Shown here in pieces: positions 35,124 through 43,715 of a stretch of DNA of 64,000 nt (positions within the stretch are counted from its first letter, which is position 1; each line of letters starts with the position of its first letter). Origin of the DNA: Chloroflexota bacterium (lineage in GTDB: Bacteria; Chloroflexota; Ktedonobacteria; Ktedonobacterales; Ktedonobacteraceae); assembly GCA_902812455.1 (NCBI GenBank), contig CADDZH010000010.1, forward strand, positions 1-64,000, given 5' to 3'. The notes under the pieces are model-generated. The model did not search any database, was not told the DNA's origin, and was given only the letters and a program-made list of their open reading frames with translations. Made by a program: the position numbers and the translations under genes.

Positions 35124-35867
35124 ATGTCCCAGCGTCTTTCAGAAGACGAGAGAGAAAACGAACAGCAACAGGTTAGCAGCGGGGATCTCGATCTTTCGCA
35201 GTTGCCGGAACTACCACCTGGAATGTATATTCCCGCGCCCAGCAAAAAGCCACGGCGCAAAACGCGCTGGCCCGATGCCATTGATGTTATCTTTGAGAAA
35301 GACCCCGCCTGCCGCAATATTTTCGAGGCACTGCTCTACCAGAGCCTGTGGGCGCTCTTTTACCACCGCATCGCCCACGCCCTGTACAAGGCGCATATCC
35401 CCTTCTTGCCGCGCCTCATCTCGCAATTCGCCCGCTTCATCACCGCAGGCATTGAGATTCATCCTGGCGCAAAGATTGGGAAGCGATTTTTCATTGACCA
35501 TGGCGCCGGAGTCGTTATAGGGGAGACTACGGAGATCGGCAATAACGTGATGCTCTACCACCAGGTCACACTGGGCGCCACAGGCTGGTGGCGACCTGGA
35601 CCGGGCCGCTCGCAAAAACGCCATCCCACCATCGAAGACGACGTGACTATCGGCGTGGGAGCAGCCATCTTAGGCCCAATTACCATTGGCAAGGGCAGTA
35701 AGATAGGAGCAATGGCTCTCGTGCTCGAATCTGTCCCCCCTAATTCGGTCGTTGCCTCCAAGCCCGCAGAGCTGCTTATGAAGCGTGGCGAACCATTAGA
35801 GAAACACCAGGAACTGACTCAAGGCTGGAACGACAGAGAGCCGTGGGAAATGGATTACCAGATCTAG
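35124..35867 (+). CDS. cysE: Serine O-acetyltransferase (CysE/EpsC-type)
   Basis: A 247-residue left-handed beta-helix acetyltransferase. GIEIHPGAKIGKRFFIDHGAGVVIGETTEIGNNVMLYHQVTLG matches the serine acetyltransferase hexapeptide core very closely, including the catalytic Asp-His pair (IDHG) and the later His (YHQVTLG). The enzyme acetylates serine with acetyl-CoA as the first step of cysteine synthesis. The N terminus has an extra proline-rich, charged stretch of about 50 residues before the helical domain. ATG 35124 is favoured over the open frame back to 35010 because the promoter boxes occupy 35037-35065. Its TAG shares the palindrome CTAG with the stop of the convergent hydrolase gene. 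No cysK is adjacent. Confidence 0.93.
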   Translation: MSQRLSEDERENEQQQVSSGDLDLSQLPELPPGMYIPAPSKKPRRKTRWPDAIDVIFEKDPACRNIFEALLYQSLWALFYHRIAHALYKAHIPFLPRLISQFARFITAGIEIHPGAKIGKRFFIDHGAGVVIGETTEIGNNVMLYHQVTLGATGWWRPGPGRSQKRHPTIEDDVTIGVGAAILGPITIGKGSKIGAMALVLESVPPNSVVASKPAELLMKRGEPLEKHQELTQGWNDREPWEMDYQI

Positions 35868-36793
35868 TACGTTAAAATCGTGCTGATCAGCATATCCCAG
35901 AAGCGGGGCACGTCAAGCGCATAGCCGACATGAGCATTAGGCTGCTTACCCAGCACGCCGTAGATATCACACACCGTGCGCCCGGATGTCCATTCGCCCA
36001 TGGTCTCGATTTCAACATGCATCGGCTGTGAGCGAATGATTGAAGGATCAATGATAGCAGCTACAGCGCAGGGATCGTGTACGGGAGGCGCCGGAAAGCC
36101 AAAGACACGGTGATAGGTAGCGCCAAAAAAGGCCAGCAGATCGGCGACAAAGCTGGCAACAGGACGGTTGGCCGAGCGCAGGAATCCGGTGATCTCATCT
36201 GTGGCCAGCGCCTGGTGCGTTACCTCCAGGGGACACATCGTGATTGGTCGCCCGCAGGCAAAGACAATGGAGGCGGCTTCGGGGTCTGCCCAGATATTAA
36301 ACTCTGCCGCCGGGTTTCTATTGCCAATGCTAATAGCTCCCCCCATCAATGAAATAGCTTTGATTTTAGGAAGGATAGCGGGTTCTCGCCGGATGGCAGA
36401 GGCAATATTGGTAAGCGGGCCAGTAGGCACAATGGTGATATCGCCATCCGACTTCAGGAGGAGATCGATCAGCAGGTCAACGGCATGCTCTGGAACAGGC
36501 TCGATATCCGGATCGGGAACATTCGGGCCATCCATGCCCGATTCGCCATGAATATTGGCCGCATGCCGGGCAGGGCGCACAAGCGGTCGATCCATGCCTC
36601 TCGCCACCGGAATATGGCGGATATCTGCCAGCGCGCAGACTTTCAGTGCATTCACCGTTGTTTTATCTACGGATTGGTTTCCCGCGACGGTGGTAATGGC
36701 GAGCAGCTCAATATCAGGGTGGTGAGCGGCCAGCAAGATGGCGATAGCGTCATCGTGGCCGGGATCGCAATCCAGAATGATCTTGTGTTTCAC
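35864..36793 (-). CDS. Inosine-uridine-type nucleoside hydrolase
   Basis: A 309-residue enzyme of the IUNH family, which hydrolyses the N-glycosidic bond of ribonucleosides. The calcium-binding motif DCDPGHDDAIA is at residues 8-18, and VPTGPLTNIASAIRREP, IKAISLMGGAISIGNRNPAAEFNIWADPEAASIV and HDPCAVAAI are further active-site blocks. GTG 36793 is proposed: it follows GGGGGGAAG and puts the motif at the usual distance from the start; ATG 36823 is an alternative. Frame extension upstream runs into a family-B repeat and is not real coding. Nucleoside breakdown fits with the phosphopentomutase gene 6 kb away. Confidence 0.9.
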   Translation of the reverse strand: MKHKIILDCDPGHDDAIAILLAAHHPDIELLAITTVAGNQSVDKTTVNALKVCALADIRHIPVARGMDRPLVRPARHAANIHGESGMDGPNVPDPDIEPVPEHAVDLLIDLLLKSDGDITIVPTGPLTNIASAIRREPAILPKIKAISLMGGAISIGNRNPAAEFNIWADPEAASIVFACGRPITMCPLEVTHQALATDEITGFLRSANRPVASFVADLLAFFGATYHRVFGFPAPPVHDPCAVAAIIDPSIIRSQPMHVEIETMGEWTSGRTVCDIYGVLGKQPNAHVGYALDVPRFWDMLISTILTY

Positions 36794-36882
36794 AGCTTCC
36801 CCCCAGGGTATTCTGAACGTCATAGGGCACCCGCAAGGGGTGCCACTACCATACCATGTCTCGCCCAGTGCCGCCGTTCCTT

Positions 36883-36910
36883 GTAGTGGCAGAGCTTGCC
36901 TCTGCCATCG
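36883..36910 (+). repeat. Dispersed palindromic repeat (family B, copy 2)
   Basis: Identical over 28 bases to 33094-33121 (GTAGTGGCAGAG ... TCTGCCATCG). It lies between the nucleoside hydrolase and the diguanylate cyclase genes; a short partial copy (CTGCCATCG) follows at about 36921. Confidence 0.75.
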
Positions 36911-36968
36911 TTCTCCTCCCTGCCATCGTTGCACGGTGCTACTATACTATATTCTACCCTATTCCTGG

Positions 36969-38567
36969 CTAATTGTGAAAATTTTTGGTCACGAACTCAT
37001 CTAGATGTCTTTCCTCATCATGTTCTAGCAAGTGCGTGCTAGCGCTCAGCGCAGCCCCTTCATAAGCCCGCTCCATCTCGGCTGCTGTGCGAACCTGGTT
37101 GCGTCCCTGGCGCTTTGCCCAGTACATAGCCCGGTCAGCCTTTTCACGAAGGTCGCTCCCGGTCAGTCCATCAACTGGATATGTAGCAATACCGAGGCTA
37201 ATCGTCACAGGAATCCCGCCTTCTACCAGTTCTGTGGCAAGCGGGCCAGCGGCGACGACCGCACACATACGCGCAGCAACCGTTTGAGCCTGCTCAAGAT
37301 CGGTCATTGGCAGCACGGCCATGAATTCTTCCCCTCCATATCGCCCCAATATGTCACTTCCACGTAAGACTCCTCGCACCCGCTGGCCCAACTCACGCAA
37401 GACTGCATCGCCGACCGCATGCCCATAAGTATCGTTGATATGCTTGAAACGATCCCCATCAAAGAAGATGACAGAAAGGGGGTCACCATAGCGATGCGCC
37501 CGGTCAACCTCCTTGTTCAATTGTTCAAGCAGCGTGCGATGATTGAACAGGCCTGTGAGTGGGTCGGTGGTGGCCAGGGCAGCTAGCCGCATATTGGCTT
37601 CCTTGAGCGCTTCCTGCTCGCGCTGCAAGGCCTCGTGTAAGCATTTCAGTTCTTCGCCTTTGGCCAGTTCGTCGCGCTGCCGCTTCGTTTCCTCAAGCAG
37701 ACCCACCAGGGTATCGACCATAGCATTGGTGGCTTTCGCAACGTCGGCGATTTCGTCACGTCCTCCCACATCCAGGCGCGCATCAACCTGGCCGTTTGCT
37801 ATCGCCTGCGCCACCGAGCGCAGCTTGAGCAACCGTCGCACCAGGGTACTGGAAATAAGCCAGCCTACCAGCCCAATTCCCAGCAGAACACCAAGTACTG
37901 CAAGAATTGTGCTGGCAAGCAATTTCTGCACCTCGACGGTAGCAGCATCGTGGAGTGAAGGCGCCAGGCTCCCATTGAACGCGATCAGCGTCTGGAGATC
38001 TCTCCCAGTATCTGTAAAGGCCTCATCTCCCTGGGTAAAGAGCAGCATTTGCGCATTCTCGAAATTCCCTGCCATAATCAGACGAAACACTTGTTCCTGC
38101 ATGTTGCGATAGGCCTGCCAGCTTGCTTGAACAGCTTCTGAATATGTCCGTTGCTCCTCGATCTGCGTTGCGTGCCCTGCTTCTGTAAAGAGCGCCATCA
38201 GGTCTGGATAGTGCTCGATCAAGTCCTGCCGGAGATAAGTGGCGAGGATAGCATTAAAATGCGCCGCAAGGCCCAGCGCTACTTGCTGGTCGTCAGCGAG
38301 TATCGCAGTCAAATGGTGAGGTTGAGCAGCATAGGAAACAGCGTTCAGCAAGTCGCTATGCATCTGCTGCAAATCGCCGGCAGCCGTTGTCAGTGAGGTA
38401 TAGCCATTCAGCAGGTTCTGATAAAAGGTAGTTTCCTGCAACAGCCGCTGCTGGCTTTGCACACCTACAATGCTTAAGGTAAGAGTGGCTATAAGAGCCG
38501 GAAAGAGAAAGCCCAGGGCTAATCTCGTCCCGATAGGAATATTCAGCAAAGGATTCGATTTATACAT
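36969..38567 (-). CDS. Membrane diguanylate cyclase (sensor-HAMP-GGDEF)
   Basis: A protein of about 532 residues that probably makes cyclic di-GMP. A membrane helix at about 13-34 is followed by a helical extracytoplasmic sensor region (about 35-215), a second helix (about 219-240), a HAMP domain (240-290), a coiled coil and a GGDEF domain. The active-site motif is GGEEF (411-415), with the inhibitory RxxD site five residues upstream (RGSD, 402-405), so it is likely active and product-inhibited. The start is uncertain: ATG 38567 places IGTRLALGF close to the N terminus as usual, but in-frame starts at 38681, 38696 and 38741 exist and none has a good ribosome-binding site. It is divergent from the binding lipoprotein gene. 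Confidence 0.9.
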   Translation of the reverse strand: MYKSNPLLNIPIGTRLALGFLFPALIATLTLSIVGVQSQQRLLQETTFYQNLLNGYTSLTTAAGDLQQMHSDLLNAVSYAAQPHHLTAILADDQQVALGLAAHFNAILATYLRQDLIEHYPDLMALFTEAGHATQIEEQRTYSEAVQASWQAYRNMQEQVFRLIMAGNFENAQMLLFTQGDEAFTDTGRDLQTLIAFNGSLAPSLHDAATVEVQKLLASTILAVLGVLLGIGLVGWLISSTLVRRLLKLRSVAQAIANGQVDARLDVGGRDEIADVAKATNAMVDTLVGLLEETKRQRDELAKGEELKCLHEALQREQEALKEANMRLAALATTDPLTGLFNHRTLLEQLNKEVDRAHRYGDPLSVIFFDGDRFKHINDTYGHAVGDAVLRELGQRVRGVLRGSDILGRYGGEEFMAVLPMTDLEQAQTVAARMCAVVAAGPLATELVEGGIPVTISLGIATYPVDGLTGSDLREKADRAMYWAKRQGRNQVRTAAEMERAYEGAALSASTHLLEHDEERHLDEFVTKNFHN

Positions 38568-38789
38568 CTCATCAAATACATATCGGCGAGAATTTTGTAT
38601 TCGAGAGTGCGCTTCACTGGCATTTCCTTCTGCCGGAAGCCTGTTGTGCTTGCAGCCGCTATGGTCATTCCATAAACTCATGCTATTTCTGAGCATGGCT
38701 ATACTAATGGAGAGAAAGCATCGCAGAGCATCCCCCGGCACGTAGCAGGAGGGTGAAAACAGAGATGCGTGTAGAAGGAGAAAAGAGTT

Positions 38790-40046
38790 ATGAGCGGACG
38801 ATATAGAACCTGGTTGAGAATAAACCTCTCTTTTTTCGCTGTGCTCGGCCTGATTGCCGCCTTATGTGTGGCCTGTGGCAGCCAGGCTAGCACCACGACC
38901 GGTAGCAATCAGCAGGCAACGCCGATTAAAATTGGCATTTCGTTATCTCTCTCAGGAGACTTCGCCGATGATGGCAAGGCTTTCGAACAGGGGTATCAGC
39001 TCTGGGCAGACTATGTGAATGCCCATGGCGGTTTGCTTGGACGCAAGGTCACGCTGGACATTCTTTCCGATGGCAGTGACCCTAACCGCGTTCAGGCCAA
39101 CTATCAAAAGTTGATTACTGTTGATAAAGTGGATCTGGTATTTGGTCCATTCTCTACGGAACTGACGAAACTGGCGTCGCTTGTCGCTAACCAGTATGGA
39201 TATGCGCTGATTGAAGGTGCAGGTGGTGGCCCTTCCGTCTTCAACAGGGGATTAAACAATGTCTTCGATGTCTCACTCCCCGTTGCTAATAACCTGGTGA
39301 GCTTCACCAGGTATATCCTGTCGCTTCCGCCATCACAGCGACCCAGGACAGCCGCATATGCAACTGAGAACGATCCATTCACCCAGCCGCAGGTAGACCT
39401 GGCAAAGCTTTTGTTGGAGCGCGGCGGCATTAAAACCATTTCTTACCAGGTTTATCCACTAGAAACCACCGATTATAATCCGATTGCCGATACAGTCATT
39501 GCCTCTGGTGCACAGGTTGCCGTGTTTGGAACATTATTGCCGGATATCAGCGCTTTCATCCAGCGCTTCAAGCAACTGCATTACAACCCGAAGGTATTAG
39601 TCGCAACAGCCGGACCAGACCAGGGAAACGATTTTCTTAATGCAATTGGCGGGGCAGCATCTGCAGAAGGCATCCTTGTTCCTAATGGCTGGTACCCCCA
39701 GGCTAAAAATCCTGGCAATGCTGAGATGGTCAGGGCCTACATCGCCAGATATGGCGGCACCGCCGATCAGATCAGTGCAGATGTCGCGGAAGCCTACTCA
39801 GTGGGACAGGTCGCTTACCAGGCGATCACGAAAATCAAGAGCCTTGATAACGCGAAACTCATTGCTGAGCTGCACTCCGGCGATACGTTCCAGAGCGTAC
39901 AGGGACCGGTAAAGTTCGATGCCACAGGACAGAACATAGATGCTCAGGCATATCTCTTCCAGTGGCAAAAGGGAGCGCTTATCCCTGTGTATCCTGCTTC
40001 AGCGGCGCTGGCGCCTCCAGAATTCCCGAAGCCGAACTGGCCCTAA
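38790..40046 (+). CDS. ABC-type branched-chain amino acid/amide-binding lipoprotein (orphan)
   Basis: A 418-residue periplasmic-binding-type protein (Peripla_BP_6, LivJ-like). A signal peptide (about residues 12-28) ends in the lipobox-like LCVACG, followed by a Ser/Thr-rich linker. IKIGISLSLSGDFADDGKAFEQGYQLWADYVNAHGGLLGRKVTL is the typical N-terminal ligand domain, and QANYQKLITVDKVDLVFGPFST and AEAYSVGQVAYQAI follow family patterns. AAGGAG precedes the ATG. No permease or ATPase genes are next to it, so it is either an orphan feeding a transporter elsewhere or a receptor for signalling; the neighbouring diguanylate cyclase could be relevant (inference). Confidence 0.9.
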   Translation: MSGRYRTWLRINLSFFAVLGLIAALCVACGSQASTTTGSNQQATPIKIGISLSLSGDFADDGKAFEQGYQLWADYVNAHGGLLGRKVTLDILSDGSDPNRVQANYQKLITVDKVDLVFGPFSTELTKLASLVANQYGYALIEGAGGGPSVFNRGLNNVFDVSLPVANNLVSFTRYILSLPPSQRPRTAAYATENDPFTQPQVDLAKLLLERGGIKTISYQVYPLETTDYNPIADTVIASGAQVAVFGTLLPDISAFIQRFKQLHYNPKVLVATAGPDQGNDFLNAIGGAASAEGILVPNGWYPQAKNPGNAEMVRAYIARYGGTADQISADVAEAYSVGQVAYQAITKIKSLDNAKLIAELHSGDTFQSVQGPVKFDATGQNIDAQAYLFQWQKGALIPVYPASAALAPPEFPKPNWP

Positions 40047-40066
40047 GCGTCAAAAATCCCTGCCCC

Positions 40067-40095
40067 TCGACGCCACATACTAGCATTGGTATAAT
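40067..40095 (+). promoter_or_regulatory. Promoter of the toxin-antitoxin/sugar-phosphate operon
   Basis: TCGACG at 40067-40072 and a perfect TATAAT at 40090-40095, 17 bases apart, lie about 80 bases before the antitoxin start at 40174. Confidence 0.55.
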
Positions 40096-40173
40096 GTTGA
40101 CAGACATAAGTTCATGAGAAGGGTTAATATCCAATGCCAGCCAGGGATTCAAAACAAGGAAAGGGAGGTCGCC

Positions 40174-40410
40174 GTGGAGCAACCGCAGATAGTCTCTAAC
40201 CCGGAGATTATGATGGGCAAGCCAGTTATTGCAGGAACACGTATTACTGTGGAACACATCTTAGAGCAATTGGCTGCTGGAAGAACTATCGAGCAAATTT
40301 TAGATGCTCACCCGCATATCACCCGTGAGCAGATACAGGCAGCCATTATGTATGCCGCCGAATCTGTTCGGCTAGATCACACTTATCCCTTAGATCAAGT
40401 GGCACCATGA
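40174..40410 (+). CDS. DUF433-family antitoxin
   Basis: A 78-residue helix-turn-helix protein. VSNPEIMMGKPVIAGTRITVEHILEQLAAGRTIEQILDAHPHIT is the DUF433 (VapB45-like) signature. GTG 40174 is chosen because GGGAGG at 40163-40168 is 5 bases away; ATG 40114 is in frame but has no such site. DUF433 proteins pair with DUF5615/PIN-like toxins, and the next gene is exactly that, overlapping by ATGA (40407-40410). It would bind and neutralise the toxin and repress the shared promoter at 40067-40095. Confidence 0.87.
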   Translation: MEQPQIVSNPEIMMGKPVIAGTRITVEHILEQLAAGRTIEQILDAHPHITREQIQAAIMYAAESVRLDHTYPLDQVAP

Positions 40411-40757
40411 ATATTCTTGCCGACGAAAATGTCTCACGGCTCGTTGTTGAGCAACTACGTCGAGATAACCATCAAGTGTATTATGTCTTTGAGATGGCAA
40501 GAGGTAGCACAGATCCTACAGTATTAGATATAGCCAATCAACAGAGAGCCTTACTTCTGACAAACGATAAGGATTTTGGAGAATTGGTCTTCAGGCAGCA
40601 TCGCAAAGCATCTGGAGTACTTCTTACTCGATTGGCTACACTCACACCGGAGCAAGAAGCAGAATTAGTGGCCTTGGTTATCCGAAAGTTCGGCGAGGAA
40701 TTACTCGATTCTTTCACTGTAGTCACACCAAGAGGCATTCGTATTCATCTTGTTTGA
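40407..40757 (+). CDS. DUF5615 PIN-like toxin
   Basis: A 116-residue PIN-like protein. MNILADENVSRLVVEQLRRDNHQVYYV starts with the acidic strand-1 motif (ADEN), and LLLTNDKDFGELVF carries the conserved TNDKDFG block of the DUF5615/Mut7-C-like PIN fold. Such proteins are presumed RNA nucleases held inactive by their DUF433 partner. The start overlaps the antitoxin stop. The stop (40755-40757) is only two bases from the phosphofructokinase start, so the pair heads a metabolic operon. Confidence 0.87.
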   Translation: MNILADENVSRLVVEQLRRDNHQVYYVFEMARGSTDPTVLDIANQQRALLLTNDKDFGELVFRQHRKASGVLLTRLATLTPEQEAELVALVIRKFGEELLDSFTVVTPRGIRIHLV

Positions 40758-40759
40758 TT

Positions 40760-41959
40760 ATGCAAAAAAGTAACCTGATCATAGGCCAATCGGGCGGGGC
40801 CACCGCCGTAATCAATGCAAGCCTGGTTGGAGCCATCGAGGAAGCGCTCAAGAGCGAGCAGATCGACGGCCTCTATGGGATGCATTACGGCATTGAGGGC
40901 TTCCTGCGAGAGGATATCATCGACCTGCGACGGCAGCCAGCCGATCTCTGGCCACGGCTGCTGCATACACCCTCGGCTGCCCTGGGAACCTGCCGCTACA
41001 AGCTAAAGGGCGATGATCCCGAACGGGCGCTGGCTCTGTTCCAGCGCTACGATATTCACCACATGCTCTATATCGGGGGAAACGATTCGGCAGATACAGC
41101 CCATCAACTCGCACAGGCAGCCCGGCGTACTGGCTACGACCTGCAAACGATCAGTGTTCCCAAGACAATCGATAATGACCTGCCCTTTACCGATCACTGT
41201 CCCGGCTACGGCAGCGCGGCCCGTTTCCTGGCCCTGGCGACGATGGATTCCGCGATGAACACGATCTCCATACCAGCACACTATCCTGTGAAAGTGATAG
41301 AGACAATGGGGCGAGATGCCGGCTGGCTCGCCGCTTCATCCGTGCTGGGGAAACGCCATGAAGATGATCCACCGCATATCATTTTGATGCCGGAGTACCC
41401 CTTCAATGCAGAGCGCTACTTGCAGCAAGTCGAAGAAGTGTATCGCCGCCTGGGATACGTGATTATCGTTGCCTCCGAGGCAGTACGTGATGAGCATGGA
41501 CAGCCTCTTGGCGCTATAGGGCAGGTAGGAGTAGACGCTTTCCAACACCCGCTCTTGAGCGGGGCAGCTCAGTATCTGGTAGAATTAGTGATACAGCACC
41601 TGAAATTACGAGCGCGCTTCGACAAGCCGGGCGATTTGCAGCGCATGGCTTCGATGAGCATCTCGCATACCGACAGGCAGGAAGCCTATCTTGTAGGGCA
41701 GATGGGTATACGCGCCCTCCTGAATGGAGAAAACGATAAGATGGTCACGCTGGTACGCCATGATGAACCGCAGTACCATTGCACAACGGGATTAGTGGAG
41801 CTAGAGAAGATCGCCAATGAGCAGCGCTTGATGCCTGCTGAATATGTAGATGCAAGCAAAACAATGGTAACGAAGGCTTTCTATAACTATGCGTTGCCGC
41901 TCATCGGCGACCCATTGCCGCACTACCCCGCAGTTGCCATGACGAGGGTAAAGAGATGA
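40760..41959 (+). CDS. 6-phosphofructokinase, probably pyrophosphate-type
   Basis: A 399-residue phosphofructokinase-family protein. LIIGQSGGATAVINASL is the N-terminal nucleotide/phosphate loop, IGGNDSADTA replaces the GGDGS of ATP enzymes, and VPKTIDNDLPFTDHCPGYGSAAR carries the PKTIDND motif of the pyrophosphate-dependent group (ATP enzymes have PGTIDND). VKVIETMGRDAGWLAASS is the substrate-binding block. The Asn in place of the second Asp of GGDD is seen in some group members, so donor specificity is an inference. ATG 40760 is favoured; TTG 40754 is upstream. Its stop overlaps the deoB start as ATGATG. Confidence 0.88.
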   Translation: MQKSNLIIGQSGGATAVINASLVGAIEEALKSEQIDGLYGMHYGIEGFLREDIIDLRRQPADLWPRLLHTPSAALGTCRYKLKGDDPERALALFQRYDIHHMLYIGGNDSADTAHQLAQAARRTGYDLQTISVPKTIDNDLPFTDHCPGYGSAARFLALATMDSAMNTISIPAHYPVKVIETMGRDAGWLAASSVLGKRHEDDPPHIILMPEYPFNAERYLQQVEEVYRRLGYVIIVASEAVRDEHGQPLGAIGQVGVDAFQHPLLSGAAQYLVELVIQHLKLRARFDKPGDLQRMASMSISHTDRQEAYLVGQMGIRALLNGENDKMVTLVRHDEPQYHCTTGLVELEKIANEQRLMPAEYVDASKTMVTKAFYNYALPLIGDPLPHYPAVAMTRVKR

Positions 41960-43143
41960 TGGCACACCCGCTCAAACGAGCTATTGTAGTCGTGCTGGAT
42001 GGGGTAGGAGCCGGAGCCAATCCCGATGCTGAGGCCTATGGAGACGAGGGAGCAAGCTCGCTCGAACACTGCGCCGAGGCAGTGGGAGGGCTGGTGCTGC
42101 CAAATCTAGGACGTGTTGGCCTGGGAAATACTACACCCATCAAAGGGACGCCGCCAACCACTGATGCCAGCGGGGCTTATGGGCGCATGAGAGAGGCAGC
42201 AGCAGGCAAAGATAGTACCACCGGGCACTGGGAAATGATGGGCGTTGTCCTGCAAAAACCCCTACCTACCTACCCACATGGCTTTCCACACGATCTTGTA
42301 GAAGCCTTCGAGCAGGCCATTGGGCGCAAAGTGCTCGGCAACAAGCCAGCTTCTGGCACGGAAATTATCCAGGAGCTCGGTGAAGAGCACATGCGCACAG
42401 GCTATCCCATTCTCTATACCTCGGCAGATAGCGTCTTTCAGGTTGCTGCCCATCAGGACATCATCCCGCTAGAAGAACTCTACCATATCTGCCAGGTTGC
42501 CCGTGCGATGCTCACCGGTGAGCACGCCGTCGGGCGAGTGATTGCGCGGCCATTCATTGGCACGCCAGGAAACTTCAAACGCACCGAGCACCGCCGCGAC
42601 TTCTCACTCCCGCCAACCGGCACAACCCTGCTTGACCTCCTCAAGGATAGTGGCAAAGACGTGATCGGCATCGGCAAGATCGAGGATCTGTTTGCAGGAC
42701 GTGGCCTGACAGCGCGCGACCATACTGAAACCAACCGTGACGGGATGGCAGCGACATTGCGCTGGCTCGAACAAGACTTCACTGGCCTGCTCTTCGTGAA
42801 TCTGGTAGAATTTGATATGTTATGGGGCCATCGCCGCGATAGCGAGGGATATGCGCGAGCTTTGCGTGAAGTGGATGCCTGGTTTGCACAGGTACAGCAG
42901 GTGATGCAGCCAGGTGATGCCATTTTCTTCACCGGCGATCACGGAGTAGACCCAACCTACCGGGGCACCGATCATACCCGCGAACACGTTCCGTTGCTAG
43001 CTTACGGAGAACCGATACGGTCCAACGTCAACCTGGGCGTGCGTTCTACGTTTGCCGACCTGGGCCAAACGCTGGCGCAGGCTTTTGCTGTTGAGCCGCT
43101 GGCAGCCGGGACAAGCTTCGCGCAGGAAATAGGATTAGTATGA
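41956..43143 (+). CDS. deoB: Phosphopentomutase
   Basis: A 395-residue metalloenzyme of the alkaline-phosphatase superfamily that interconverts ribose-1-P/deoxyribose-1-P and the 5-phosphates. KRAIVVVLDGVGAGANPDAEAYGDEGASSLEH holds the first metal site, GKDSTTGHWEMMG the phosphorylated Thr, and FFTGDHGVDPTYRGTDHTREHVPLLAY the second metal site. Length is normal. It overlaps both the upstream phosphofructokinase and the downstream acetyltransferase by four bases. It links nucleoside breakdown (the hydrolase at 36 kb) to pentose phosphates and to the phosphoketolase route at 8.5 kb. Confidence 0.97.
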   Translation: MMAHPLKRAIVVVLDGVGAGANPDAEAYGDEGASSLEHCAEAVGGLVLPNLGRVGLGNTTPIKGTPPTTDASGAYGRMREAAAGKDSTTGHWEMMGVVLQKPLPTYPHGFPHDLVEAFEQAIGRKVLGNKPASGTEIIQELGEEHMRTGYPILYTSADSVFQVAAHQDIIPLEELYHICQVARAMLTGEHAVGRVIARPFIGTPGNFKRTEHRRDFSLPPTGTTLLDLLKDSGKDVIGIGKIEDLFAGRGLTARDHTETNRDGMAATLRWLEQDFTGLLFVNLVEFDMLWGHRRDSEGYARALREVDAWFAQVQQVMQPGDAIFFTGDHGVDPTYRGTDHTREHVPLLAYGEPIRSNVNLGVRSTFADLGQTLAQAFAVEPLAAGTSFAQEIGLV

Positions 43144-43715
43144 CTGAGACACAACGTAGGAATGTAGCAGGACCATCACCCATTCTCCTGCATGGTGAGA
43201 AAGTCTATTTACGCCGTCCTCGCATGGAAGATGCTTCAAGGGTGTTCCACTGGGAACGCGATGATGAAGTCTGGCGTTACGACCCGCGCCGCCCATTCTC
43301 GCAAAGTTTGGCGGAGTTCCTGCCAATCTTTGAGCGCAACTATGTCTATGGCAATGGGCGGCAATTCTGGTTCATTATAGAGGATGAAAAGCATATCCCT
43401 ATCGGCACTATCACCTATTTCAATCTTGACTACCGGGCAGGCCAGGCAGAAATAGGGCTGGGCCTGGGAGATAAAACGCGCTGGGGCAAGGGATATGGCC
43501 CGGATGCCATTCGCACGCTTGTCCAGTACCTCTTTACCTTCCCAGGGCTGGTGCGTATCTATGCCGAGACCGCTGTAGCCAATCACCCCGCGCGCCGGGC
43601 CTTCGCCAAAGCTGGCTTTGGCGAGGTCGGCCAGATCTACGATCCGCGTAGCTCAGGCGAACCCTGGGTACTTTTAGAAATCTGGAAGAAGAGGAAGGAT
43701 GGCTCATCACGATGA
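43140..43715 (+). CDS. GNAT-family N-acetyltransferase (RimJ-like)
   Basis: A 191-residue GNAT protein. VYLRRPRMEDASRVFHWERDDEVWRYDP is the N-terminal part of the family, IGTITYFNLDYRAGQAEIGLGLGDKTRWGKGYGPDAIRTLVQYLF contains the acetyl-CoA-binding RWGKGYG motif, and YAETAVANHPARRAFAKAGFGEVG is the usual C-terminal signature (N-x-R/A-x-K-x-GF). It could modify a protein N terminus or a small molecule; the substrate is unknown. Four-base overlaps with deoB before and the mutase after show translational coupling. Confidence 0.9.
   Translation: MTETQRRNVAGPSPILLHGEKVYLRRPRMEDASRVFHWERDDEVWRYDPRRPFSQSLAEFLPIFERNYVYGNGRQFWFIIEDEKHIPIGTITYFNLDYRAGQAEIGLGLGDKTRWGKGYGPDAIRTLVQYLFTFPGLVRIYAETAVANHPARRAFAKAGFGEVGQIYDPRSSGEPWVLLEIWKKRKDGSSR

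Noticed and set aside
36794..36934. N-terminal extension of the nucleoside hydrolase to 36934
   Set aside because: It translates a family-B repeat and places the calcium motif too far from the start.
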